Positions 1-5,318 of a stretch of DNA of 11,807 nucleotides are shown one piece after another (position 1 is the first letter of the stretch; each line of letters starts with the position of its first letter). The position numbers were made by a program, and so were the translations under genes. Origin of the DNA: Deltaproteobacteria bacterium (GTDB lineage Bacteria; Desulfobacterota_B; Binatia; UBA9968); NCBI GenBank assembly GCA_016193385.1, contig JACPSF010000006.1, positions 1 through 11,807 of the forward strand, read 5' to 3'. The notes under the pieces are model-generated. The model did not search any database. It saw only the letters and a program-made list of their open reading frames with translations, and was not told the DNA's origin.

Positions 1-167
1 CGAAAAAAGATACGGAGGCCCGGGCGGCGTTGGAGGAGGCGATCCAAATCAACCCCTTCAACCCGGCCATTTATCGCCTCCTTTATGAAATCTATAGCGC
101 CTCGGGTGAGGCAGACCAAGCCAAGCATGCCAAGGCGACTCTGGAAAAACTATTAACTCCAAGATAA
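1..167 (+). CDS. TPR-repeat protein, C-terminal fragment
   Basis: The open frame enters from the left edge (first full codon at base 3) and stops at TAA 165-167, leaving about 54 residues. The visible part is helical, with the alternating small and aromatic pattern of a tetratricopeptide repeat: an ALEEAIQINPFNPAIYRLLYEIYSASG-like stretch followed by a charged capping helix (ADQAKHAKATLEKLL). The N-x-F-N-P-A turn between helices is typical of TPRs. The upstream part lies outside the window, so length and other domains are unknown. It ends 12 bases before the moxR start, so the two are probably cotranscribed. TPR proteins are common members of MoxR/Bat operons (BatC/BatE), where they are thought to scaffold complexes. 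That role is inferred from context only. Confidence 0.75.
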   Translation, partial: KKDTEARAALEEAIQINPFNPAIYRLLYEIYSASGEADQAKHAKATLEKLLTPR

Positions 168-179
168 GAGGCTAAAGGA

Positions 180-1208
180 ATGGAGTCCATCGAAATCAGG
201 GATCGAGAGATAGCAGAGATTGAAGAGTTTGCCGCCACGAGAGACGCGATGCTGGGCGAAATCCGCAAGGTCATCGTCGGCCAGGAAAAAGTCATCGAAG
301 AGGTCTTGATCGCCCTCTTCGCTAAAGGGCACTGCCTGTTGGTCGGCGTTCCGGGCCTCGCCAAGACGCTGCTGATCAGCACGCTCGCGGAGATCCTCGA
401 TCTGGAGTTCAATCGAATCCAGTTCACCCCGGACCTGATGCCCTCCGACATCACCGGGACGGATATCCTCCAGGAGGATCCGGCGACGGGAAGGCGAAGA
501 TTCCAATTTCTCAAGGGCCCGATCTTCACCCAGATCCTTCTGGCCGACGAGATCAACCGCACGCCCCCGAAGACCCAGGCGGCGCTGCTTCAGTCGATGC
601 AGGAATACAAGGTGACCGCCGGAGGGACCACCTATCCTTTGGACCTCCCGTTCTTTGTCCTGGCGACTCAGAACCCGATTGAACAGGAGGGGACCTATCC
701 GCTTCCCGAGGCCCAGCTCGATCGGTTCATGCTTAACATCGGGATTCAATATCCTTCATTTGACGACGAGGTCCAGATCGTCGAACAGACCACCTCTGTC
801 AGCAAGCCTTCGCCCAGGAAGATCATGGAGCGGGCAGCGATTCTCCGCTACCAGGAGCTGGTTCGCAGAGTACCGGCCTCTCCGTTCGTCGTCTCCTACG
901 CCGTCTCCCTAACCCAAAGCTCCCGGCCGCAAAACAACGCGGCGCCCCAGCTCATCAAGGATTACGTCGAGTGGGGGGCGGGCCCGAGGGCCTCCCAGTA
1001 CCTCATCCTTGGCGCCAAGGCCAGAACCATCCTCCAGGGACGCTACGCCGTTGCCGTCGAAGATATTCAGGCTCTGGCCCCCTCCGTGCTCCGCCACCGC
1101 ATCATCCCCAACTTCAAGGCCCAGGCCGACGGCCTCTCCTCCCTCGACATCATCGCCCGCCTCCTGAGCGAGGTGAAGCCCTCGGCGGATGGGAAAGAAG
1201 TGAGATAG
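180..1208 (+). CDS. moxR: MoxR family AAA+ ATPase
   Basis: A 342-residue AAA+ ATPase of the MoxR group, predicted cytoplasmic. Visible motifs: VGQE at about 33-36, Walker A GVPGLAKT at 56-63, Walker B ILLADEIN at 119-126, sensor 1 LATQNP at 161-166, and the MoxR signature GTYPLPEAQLDRF at 171-183 with the family arginine. The C-terminal lid (about 215-335) carries the usual RASQ and LxHRI stretches. Length is normal for the family. The ATG at 180 has a purine-rich AAGAGG (166-171) at good spacing. MoxR proteins remodel or activate vWA/MIDAS proteins by ATP hydrolysis, sometimes for metal-cofactor insertion. The expected partners, DUF58 and two vWA membrane proteins, are encoded downstream but separated from this gene by a 3.2-kb insert. 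Family assignment is secure; the substrate is unknown. Confidence 0.96.
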   Translation: MESIEIRDREIAEIEEFAATRDAMLGEIRKVIVGQEKVIEEVLIALFAKGHCLLVGVPGLAKTLLISTLAEILDLEFNRIQFTPDLMPSDITGTDILQEDPATGRRRFQFLKGPIFTQILLADEINRTPPKTQAALLQSMQEYKVTAGGTTYPLDLPFFVLATQNPIEQEGTYPLPEAQLDRFMLNIGIQYPSFDDEVQIVEQTTSVSKPSPRKIMERAAILRYQELVRRVPASPFVVSYAVSLTQSSRPQNNAAPQLIKDYVEWGAGPRASQYLILGAKARTILQGRYAVAVEDIQALAPSVLRHRIIPNFKAQADGLSSLDIIARLLSEVKPSADGKEVR

Positions 1209-1575
1209 AGGGTGCTAGGTAAGTGAGATATTACCGCACGGCTCCCGAGTGAAGTTAACGCCTCGGGAAATGGCAAGGAGACGTGAAGACCGGGGCGCTC
1301 AATCCATCGCAGCCATAATAAGCTCGTTCCGTTAGAACCACCATGTCACGTCGGCGCTCCACATAATCGCCCGCTCTGTGTGATTTCCTTTGCTCTTTAC
1401 AATCTCCATAGCAAGCAATAAATTCCCGCTCAGCGATTCAGTCCAACCTGTCTGCGTGCAACACACAGGCAGGCCCGTTTTATCCCGATGCCGCTGACAG
1501 GATCTTGTCGCAACTCCGTCGCTCGTAGACATCAAGAGAGAAAACGCTAGACGTTAGGCATACCAAGAAAAAGAC
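1209..1575. other. Gene-free region with possible non-coding cassette
   Basis: No convincing gene is seen on either strand; the one 67-codon minus-strand frame has no ribosome site or family resemblance. The region holds a 7-bp stem (TCCCGAG 1243-1249 with CTCGGGA 1262-1268) just after moxR, but no T-run follows, so it is not a standard terminator. A GTTAGAAC core-like site lies at 1331-1338. A better GTTAGGC core lies at 1553-1559. Between them is a candidate attC (1441-1559). If 1331 is a real core, 1331-1553 would be a short cassette without an ORF, a kind known from integrons. This part is tentative. Confidence 0.4.
1441..1559 (+). repeat. Candidate attC-like recombination site (upstream)
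   Basis: GTCCAAC at 1441-1447 fits the R'' consensus RYYYAAC, and GTTAGGC at 1553-1559 fits the R' consensus GTTRRRY. They pair imperfectly. Next to them GTCTGCGT (1450-1457) can pair with ACGCTAGAC (about 1544-1552) with one bulged T. Inside is a separate strong hairpin, CCTGTCTGCGTG (1447-1458) against CACACAGGCAGG (1462-1473) with a 3-base loop. The 119-base length is within the range for attC sites. The competing hairpin and unclear centre make this weaker than the other two sites. The GTTAGGC end itself is well supported because the following ORF starts 17 bases later. Confidence 0.45.
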
Positions 1576-2061
1576 ATGACGATGGAGCTACCCATCCCCT
1601 TCAACCGCTGGGTGAACGATAACAACCCACCGGTACGTCTGGAGTACGGAAAAGGCTGGTGGGATTACGTCGAAACACTTCAGCGCCTACTTGATAAGTC
1701 CGCAATCGAAGAATCCCAGGTGGTCGCAACTTACGTAATAAAAACGCCGCCTCCTCAAGAAGAGCTGTTAATGCCTGTCGTGAAGCTGAAGATGAAGAAT
1801 GTGGAACTCATCGTCAAATACGATTTCGGTACTTTTCCGGAAACGTGGACGATTAGCGCGAAGAGTTCGAACGCGCACGTTGGTCCGACTCTGGGCCTCT
1901 TCAATCGGAACACGGACCTCCGGGTAAAGACGGTAAGTGGATTCGAGCCTGACTGGGTGTATCCGCCTTATTGTGAGAGTCCGACTCGTTTCTCTTGCGA
2001 GCTTCAGGATGAGTGGGATCTCGCTGCATTCATCAGGCTTGTTTCAAACGAGGATGCGTAA
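1576..2061 (+). CDS. Hypothetical protein, integron-cassette type
   Basis: A 161-residue protein not recognised as a member of any family. It is soluble-looking, with no signal peptide or membrane segment. The N-terminal half is rich in aromatic residues and charge (GKGWWDYVETLQRLLDK); the middle (about 70-95) looks like beta strands (VVKLKMKNVELIVKYDFG); the C-terminal third has several W, P and C residues. The ATG at 1576 follows a purine-rich AAGAAAAAG; a second in-frame ATG lies two codons on. Its placement is the informative part: the start is 17 bases after a GTTAGGC core site (1553-1559), and the TAA stop is inside the R'' box of an attC-like palindrome (2056-2160). That is the usual compact layout of an integron gene cassette. 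The base composition looks less GC-rich than the flanking operon genes. Function unknown. Confidence 0.72.
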   Translation: MTMELPIPFNRWVNDNNPPVRLEYGKGWWDYVETLQRLLDKSAIEESQVVATYVIKTPPPQEELLMPVVKLKMKNVELIVKYDFGTFPETWTISAKSSNAHVGPTLGLFNRNTDLRVKTVSGFEPDWVYPPYCESPTRFSCELQDEWDLAAFIRLVSNEDA

Positions 2062-2160
2062 CACGCCGATGCCGCTTTCGGCGCTGGCGCGCCTGCAACG
2101 GTTCCCTCGGCTCGCAAAGAACGCTCGCCTCGGCGCGGCTGATCGCCCGATCCGTTAGGC
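2056..2160 (+). repeat. attC-like site of the 161-aa cassette
   Basis: A 105-base imperfect palindrome. R'' GCGTAAC (2056-2062) overlaps the stop codon of the preceding gene and pairs 6/7 with R' GTTAGGC (2154-2160). Inside, CGAT-GCCGC on the left pairs with GCGGC-TG-ATCG on the right, leaving two unpaired bases on one arm as expected for attC extrahelical bases, and GCGC-T-GGCG pairs with the CGCC-TCG-GCGC arm. The cassette's first nine bases (GTTAGGCAT, 1553-1561) are complementary at 8/9 positions to ATGCGTAAC (2054-2062), the match expected if both once formed one attC in a circular cassette. Confidence 0.68.
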
Positions 2161-2202
2161 TCCCTCTGAATTTGACAATGATAAATCCAAACAAGTAAGA
2201 AA

Positions 2203-2481
2203 ATGAAGCACTCGGAATTCCAGATCGGCACGGAGTTTTTCACGGCGGCGGGCAAGTGGCGATGCACGGACGTGGGCACGCGAGTCATCGTGGCCATTTC
2301 CCTAGAGCCCCGGGAAATGGTGCGCGCGCAGTATAGTGAGAGCGGGGAGCGCACCGAGGAGCGTTTTACTAGCGATGATCCCCACGATCTGGTCGGACCG
2401 CCGTATGTCGTGGCTGAGCAGGTTTTTGACGAGTACGACCTCGAAGGCTGCTACGCCACTGCAGAGGAGGTTCCACGCTAA
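2203..2481 (+). CDS. Hypothetical small protein, integron-cassette type
   Basis: A 92-residue acidic protein with no signal peptide or membrane segment. It begins MKHSEFQIGTEFF, has a central RCTDVGTRVIVAISLEP stretch, and ends with an acidic tail (VFDEYDLEGCYATAEEV). I have an impression of similar short proteins from environmental genomes and cassette arrays, but no named family or function can be given. The ATG at 2203 is 43 bases after the R' core GTTAGGC (2154-2160), with only a weak GTAAGAAA in front. The TAA stop (2479-2481) is followed at once by a hairpin and a repeat copy rather than a clean attC. The next core site, GTTAGAGC at 2562, closes this module. Confidence 0.68.
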   Translation: MKHSEFQIGTEFFTAAGKWRCTDVGTRVIVAISLEPREMVRAQYSESGERTEERFTSDDPHDLVGPPYVVAEQVFDEYDLEGCYATAEEVPR

Positions 2482-2483
2482 AT

Positions 2484-2504
2484 CCCGGATATCGGGATAT
2501 CGGG
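2484..2504. repeat. Short hairpin after the 92-aa ORF
   Basis: CCCG-ATAT (2484-2492, one bulged G) pairs with ATATCGGG (2497-2504) around a 4-base loop; the ATATCGGG unit also occurs twice in tandem here. It directly abuts the repeat copy at 2503. No T-run follows it, so it is not called a terminator. Confidence 0.5.
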
Positions 2505-2553
2505 GGACACAATACTGATTTTTTGTGTAGTCACCTGAGGCCCGTGGCTTAGG
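2503..2553 (+). repeat. REP/MITE-like repeat, copy 1 (truncated)
   Basis: The first 33 bases (2503-2535) are identical to 3277-3309, and similarity continues with a few changes to about 2553. The unit starts GGGGACACAATACTG and contains an ACACAA/TTGTGT 6-bp hairpin with a 10-base loop. The right half seen in copy 2, with the inverted terminal sequence, is missing here. The repeat lies where the attC of the 92-aa cassette should be, which may explain why that attC has no recognisable R'' box. Confidence 0.8.
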
Positions 2554-2561
2554 CACCAGCC

Positions 2562-2570
2562 GTTAGAGCT
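2562..2570 (+). other. Cassette core site (R') before the toxin gene
   Basis: GTTAGAGCT marks the left border of the toxin-antitoxin module. Together with 2571 it is a perfect 10-base reverse complement of TAGCTCTAAC at 3184-3193, the R'' region of the attC after the antitoxin gene. In integrons the first bases of a cassette and its own R'' form one site in the circular form, so this pairing links the two ends of one module. The seventh base is G rather than the pyrimidine of GTTRRRY. Confidence 0.6.
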
Positions 2571-2572
2571 AC

Positions 2573-2601
2573 TCGAAAACCGCGCTTCCTTGTGCTAGCC
2601 T
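2573..2601 (+). promoter_or_regulatory. Candidate promoter for leaderless toxin mRNA
   Basis: A TCGAAA -35-like hexamer (2573-2578) is spaced 17 bases from an extended -10, TG-C-TAGCCT (TG 2593-2594, hexamer 2596-2601). Transcription would start close to the GTG at 2608, giving a leaderless or nearly leaderless message. That fits the lack of a ribosome-binding site before the toxin gene. Cassettes with toxin-antitoxin pairs often carry their own promoter. The hexamers are only 4/6 and 3/6 matches, so this is tentative. Confidence 0.35.
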
Positions 2602-2607
2602 TACCCT

Positions 2608-2913
2608 GTGCAATTTTGGGGGCTGGAGCCGGAGTGGGATGACAACAACATCGAGCACATTGCGCGGCACGTCGTGGAACCGGAAGAGGTCGAAGAGATC
2701 GTCTATGAGGACTGCTACCCATCATGGATTGTCCATATCAGGCGCCGCTGGATACGAGAAACGCGGTGGATGGTGTTCGGCCAGACGTGTGGGGGATGGT
2801 ACTTGCTTGCTGTAATTGCCCCATACCCTAGAAGGGGAGTTTGGCGAGCGGTGAGCGCACGGGACATGGAGCGGCAAACTCGACGGAGGTATCAACAGTG
2901 GCGCAGAAATTGA
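2608..2913 (+). CDS. brnT: BrnT-like type II toxin
   Basis: A 101-residue protein that reads as a BrnT-family (RelE-fold) ribonuclease toxin. It has WDDNNIEHIARH at about 10-21, matching the W-D-x-N/K-x-x-H-I/L opening of BrnT and related proteins. A central strand pair follows (RWMVFGQTCGGWYLLAVIA, about 53-71). It ends with the family's basic C-terminus WRAVSARDMERQTRRRYQQW (79-98), containing R-x-x-S-A-R-x-M and a late R-x-x-Y. BrnT toxins cut mRNA and are bound by the BrnA antitoxin. The start is GTG with no clear ribosome-binding site. The gene overlaps the antitoxin gene by 16 bases, with the toxin first as in brnTA. The E of the usual SAR-x-M-x-x-x-E-R motif is replaced by T. Assignment is from motif and context; activity is not shown. 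Confidence 0.72.
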   Translation: MQFWGLEPEWDDNNIEHIARHVVEPEEVEEIVYEDCYPSWIVHIRRRWIRETRWMVFGQTCGGWYLLAVIAPYPRRGVWRAVSARDMERQTRRRYQQWRRN

Positions 2914-3179
2914 CCGCGGCCCAACAACGGGCGCTGAAACGAGAGGCGGCCGGATGGGATGACCTTTCCGACGAGGATTTTACTCGGCTATTCGACGAAG
3001 GTCAGCCTGTGAGAGTGCGTGTTCGGCGACCGCCGCCGAAAACACTGACGATCGTGCTTGACGAGCGGACGCTGAACCGCTTGAAGCGTGTAGCTCGACA
3101 CAAACAAGTGCGCGCTCGGCATCTGGTGGCCATGTGGATAGCTGAGCACCTCTCCCAAGAGCGTCCTGCCGAAAAATGA
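2898..3179 (+). CDS. brnA: BrnA-like ribbon-helix-helix antitoxin
   Basis: A 93-residue protein. The GTG at 2898 is chosen as start over the upstream ATG at 2841 because GGAGG (2885-2889) lies 8 bases in front of it and it keeps the overlap with the toxin gene to 16 bases. The N-terminal half is charged and likely flexible (AQKLTAAQQRALKREAAGWDDLSDEDFTRLFDEGQ). The C-terminal half (about 48-85) is a ribbon-helix-helix: a strand LTIVLDE, then helices RTLNRLKRVARHKQ and RARHLVAMWIAEHLSQE. This would be the DNA-binding part that represses the operon. The layout differs in detail from BrnA, so a CopG-like antitoxin is the alternative name. An attC-like site follows 7 bases after the stop. Confidence 0.7.
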   Translation: MAQKLTAAQQRALKREAAGWDDLSDEDFTRLFDEGQPVRVRVRRPPPKTLTIVLDERTLNRLKRVARHKQVRARHLVAMWIAEHLSQERPAEK

Positions 3180-3183
3180 TCGT

Positions 3184-3245
3184 TAGCTCTAACCTTCCGC
3201 CTCAGACCGATCGCTATTAGCGATGACTAAGGTTAGCGTTAGGGT
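3184..3245 (+). repeat. attC site (59-base element) of the toxin-antitoxin cassette
   Basis: This is the clearest attC in the window, about 59 bases from R'' to R'. In order: R'' CTCTAAC (3187-3193), a 6-base spacer, L'' CCTCAGAC (3200-3207), two unpaired bases CG, a central hairpin ATCGCT-ATT-AGCGAT (3210-3224), L' GACTAAGG (3225-3232), a 5-base spacer, and R' GTTAGGG (3238-3244). L'' and L' pair at 6/8; R'' and R' pair at 6/7 plus a wobble. Order, spacer lengths, extrahelical bases on one arm and total size match the standard attC architecture. The last R' base is G, not the consensus pyrimidine. Confidence 0.75.
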
Positions 3246-3276
3246 CAAAAGCCAAGCGCTGTGGAGAGATTAATCC

Positions 3277-3360
3277 GGGGACACAATACTGATTTTTTGT
3301 GTAGTCACCCGTGGCCCGTGGCTCTGGCGTTCCGGGACTAGGAATTAGTACTATGTCCCC
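3277..3360 (+). repeat. REP/MITE-like repeat, copy 2 (with both ends)
   Basis: An 84-base element. Its first 33 bases equal copy 1 (2503-2535). Its right end (3341-3360) is an inverted copy of its left end at 15/20 positions: GGGGACA-C-AATACTGATT against the complement of AATTAGTACTATGTCCCC. Internal pieces (AGTCACCCG, CCGGGACT) also pair imperfectly, so the whole can fold into a long hairpin. The layout resembles a non-autonomous palindromic element such as a REP mobilised by an IS200-like Y1 transposase (RAYT), but no transposase is in the window. A further inverted terminus-like TTGTCCCC lies at 3405-3412. Confidence 0.7.
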
Positions 3361-3378
3361 AAAATTCCCTCATCACTC

Positions 3379-3406
3379 TTGAATGACGCACCGAGCATCG
3401 TAAATT
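3379..3406 (+). promoter_or_regulatory. Candidate promoter for mak
   Basis: TTGAAT (3379-3384) and TAAATT (3401-3406) are 4/6 matches to sigma-70 hexamers with a 16-base spacer. Transcription would start near 3413, giving a leader of about 20 bases that contains the ribosome site of the fructokinase gene. This fits the gene being an independent unit inside the insert. Confidence 0.35.
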
Positions 3407-3432
3407 GTCCCCGTCAAATGGGAAGCGGACGT

Positions 3433-4338
3433 ATGCGGATTGGCATCGATCTTGGCGGGACGAAGATAGAGGCGATCGCGCTCGGCGAAGGGGGCGAGGA
3501 GCTCGCGCGCCGGCGCGTGGCCACGCCGAGTGGGGACTACGAGAAGACCCTGGGTGTGATCGTCAAGCTGGTCGAGGGGACCGAAGGCGAGCTTAAGGCG
3601 CGGGGCTCCGTCGGCATCGGCATTCCAGGGATGATCTCCCCGGCCACTGGCCTCATCAAAAATGCCAACTCTACCGTCCTGATCGGCCACGCGCTGGATA
3701 AGGACTTGAGGCAAGCCCTGGGCACGGAAATCCGCATCGCCAACGACGCTAACTGCTTTGCCATCTCGGAAGCCGTGGACGGCGCGGGCGCCGGAGCTGA
3801 AGTGGTCTTTGGTGTCATCGTCGGCACCGGCACCGGGGGCGGGATCGTGGTGCAAGGCAAAGTCCTGACCGGCCCCAACGCGATTGCCGGAGAATGGGGC
3901 CACAACCCGCTGCCGTGGCCGCGGGCCGAGGAGCTTCCCGGGCCGGATTGTTACTGCGGCAAGAAAGGCTGCATCGAGACGTTCCTCTCCGGACCGGGAA
4001 TGGCGCGCGATTATCTCAAGACGACCGGCAAGTCCCTCGATCCTGCCGAAATCGTCACGCTCGCATCCCGTGGCGAGGAAGCAGCCGCCGCGTGCCTCGA
4101 CCGTTACGAAGACCGCATGGCGCGGGGGCTCGCCCACGTCATCAACATCCTCGATCCCACCATCATTGTGCTTGGCGGCGGCATGTCCAACATCCAGCGC
4201 CTGTATACCAACGTCCCGAAGCTCTGGGGCAAATATGTCTTCTCCGATCGAGTCGATACGCGACTCGTGCCGCCGCGGCACGGCGAGTCGAGCGGGGTTC
4301 GGGGAGCAGCGTGGCTGTGGCCGCCGAAGCGGGATTGA
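3433..4338 (+). CDS. mak: ROK family fructokinase
   Basis: A 301-residue cytoplasmic sugar kinase of the ROK family, closely resembling E. coli Mak (fructokinase) along its whole length. Motifs: the ATP-phosphate loop DLGGTK at 6-11, GIGIPGMISPATGLIKNANS at 61-80, the catalytic aspartate in NDAN (D105), GTGTGGG at 131-137, EWGHNPLPW at 154-162, and the ROK zinc site from H157 with C173-x-C175-G-x-x-G-C180. The C-terminal ILDPTIIVLGGGMSN and SSGVRGAAWLWP also match Mak. The reaction would be ATP-dependent 6-phosphorylation of fructose, with mannose or glucosamine as lesser possibilities. The ATG at 3433 is preferred over upstream in-frame starts (3379, 3418) because it gives the conserved MRIGIDLGGTK start and has a GGAAGCGGA purine stretch just before it. 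It interrupts the MoxR-vWA operon and has no evident functional link to it. Confidence 0.93.
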   Translation: MRIGIDLGGTKIEAIALGEGGEELARRRVATPSGDYEKTLGVIVKLVEGTEGELKARGSVGIGIPGMISPATGLIKNANSTVLIGHALDKDLRQALGTEIRIANDANCFAISEAVDGAGAGAEVVFGVIVGTGTGGGIVVQGKVLTGPNAIAGEWGHNPLPWPRAEELPGPDCYCGKKGCIETFLSGPGMARDYLKTTGKSLDPAEIVTLASRGEEAAAACLDRYEDRMARGLAHVINILDPTIIVLGGGMSNIQRLYTNVPKLWGKYVFSDRVDTRLVPPRHGESSGVRGAAWLWPPKRD

Positions 4339-4420
4339 TGCGCAAGTACGAGGGCGCGGAACCGAATGAAAGTTAGGCGGGCATGGTGGTAGAAGAATTT
4401 TTTAGGTAACATGGGCAGCA

Positions 4421-5311
4421 ATGGCTGATGGGTCAAAAAACTATTTCGACCCCCTCGTCCTCGCGCGGCTTTCCAATCTCTATCTGAGGGCGCGCTGGGT
4501 GGTCGAGGGAGTCATCTCGGGCATCCACCGCAGCCGGGCCAGGGGCTTCAGCGTCGAGTTCGAAGAGCATCGGGAGTATTCCCCGGGAGACGAGCTCCGC
4601 CGCGTCGACTGGAAGGCGCTGGGAAAATTCGACCGCTACTTCATCAAAGAGTACGAGGACGAGACCAATCTTAGAGCCTATCTCCTCTTGGATAGCAGCG
4701 CGTCGATGGATTACGCCTCAAACGGCATCACCAAATTCGCTTACGGGTGCACGCTCACGGCCTCGCTGGCCTACCTGATCCTGAAGCAGCAAGACGCGGC
4801 CGGGCTGGTCACCTTCTCGAACAGCGTCGAATCGTTCGTCCCTCCCAAGGCCAAAAGGGGTTACCTGATGGAGATTCTGCGGGCCCTCGAAGCGAGCAGG
4901 CCCTCCGGCGAAACCAAGGTCGGAAAAATTCTTTACGAGATTGCCGGACAGATGAAGCGGCGAGGGCTCGTCGTTCTAATCTCCGACCTCCTCGACGAGC
5001 CCGAGGAAATTCTCAGGGGGCTTCGCCTCTTTCGCCTCAAAGGCAACGACGTGATCGTCTTCCATCTGCTGGATCCCGCAGAGCTCGACCTCCCCTTCGA
5101 CGGAAACATCCTGTTTGAGGACCTGGAACAAGCCGGCCTTGAGGTCACCGCCGATCCTCGCGCTATTCGCGGCATTTACCGAAAGGTGGTGGAGGACTTC
5201 ACTCGCCATCTGCGCAGCGAATGCCACGGAGACTCGATTGATTACCAGCTCCTCGCCACGTCCACGCCGCTGGATCACGCGCTGGTGAGCTATCTAAGCT
5301 GGAGGGGGTAA
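4421..5311 (+). CDS. DUF58 family protein with vWA-like MIDAS domain
   Basis: A 296-residue soluble protein of the DUF58 family, the usual partner of MoxR ATPases. The signature lies at about 34-82: GIHRSRARGFSVEFEEHREYSPGDELRRVDW in two blocks, then FIKEYEDE. A von Willebrand A-like domain follows, with MIDAS DSSAS (91-95), T165 and the third-loop aspartate D189 in LISDLLDEPEE. All three MIDAS elements are present, so metal binding is likely kept. The ATG at 4421 has only a weak ribosome site, odd for a gene that would normally follow moxR directly and perhaps a result of the insertion upstream. The stop overlaps the ribosome site GGAGGGGG of the next gene. Role inferred: adaptor or substrate of MoxR in envelope protein maturation. 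Confidence 0.93.
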   Translation: MADGSKNYFDPLVLARLSNLYLRARWVVEGVISGIHRSRARGFSVEFEEHREYSPGDELRRVDWKALGKFDRYFIKEYEDETNLRAYLLLDSSASMDYASNGITKFAYGCTLTASLAYLILKQQDAAGLVTFSNSVESFVPPKAKRGYLMEILRALEASRPSGETKVGKILYEIAGQMKRRGLVVLISDLLDEPEEILRGLRLFRLKGNDVIVFHLLDPAELDLPFDGNILFEDLEQAGLEVTADPRAIRGIYRKVVEDFTRHLRSECHGDSIDYQLLATSTPLDHALVSYLSWRG

Positions 5312-5318
5312 CTCGATC

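Noticed and set aside
1243..1268. 7-bp hairpin after moxR as a Rho-independent terminator
   Set aside because: The loop is 12 bases and no T-run follows, so only a hairpin can be claimed.
1332..1535. 67-codon minus-strand frame in the gap after moxR
   Set aside because: No ribosome site, no recognisable domain and a composition unlike a protein; better explained as non-coding cassette or attC sequence.
2172..2201. Perfect TTGACA (2172-2177) upstream of the 92-aa gene as a promoter
   Set aside because: No acceptable -10 at 16-18 bases; the best candidate overlaps the start codon.
2841..2897. Upstream ATG at 2841 as the antitoxin start
   Set aside because: It would overlap the toxin gene by over 70 bases and lacks a good ribosome site; GTG 2898 has GGAGG at ideal spacing.
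2503..3360. Two repeat copies as a CRISPR array
   Set aside because: Only two copies more than 740 bases apart with genes between them; no regular spacers and no cas genes.
3373..4281. 302-codon open frame on the minus strand opposite mak
   Set aside because: Antisense shadow of a GC-rich gene; the plus strand carries a complete, clearly recognisable fructokinase with all motifs.
4372..4378. GTTAGGC before the DUF58 gene as another attC
   Set aside because: No RYYYAAC partner or paired arms were found upstream; kept only as a possible insert border.
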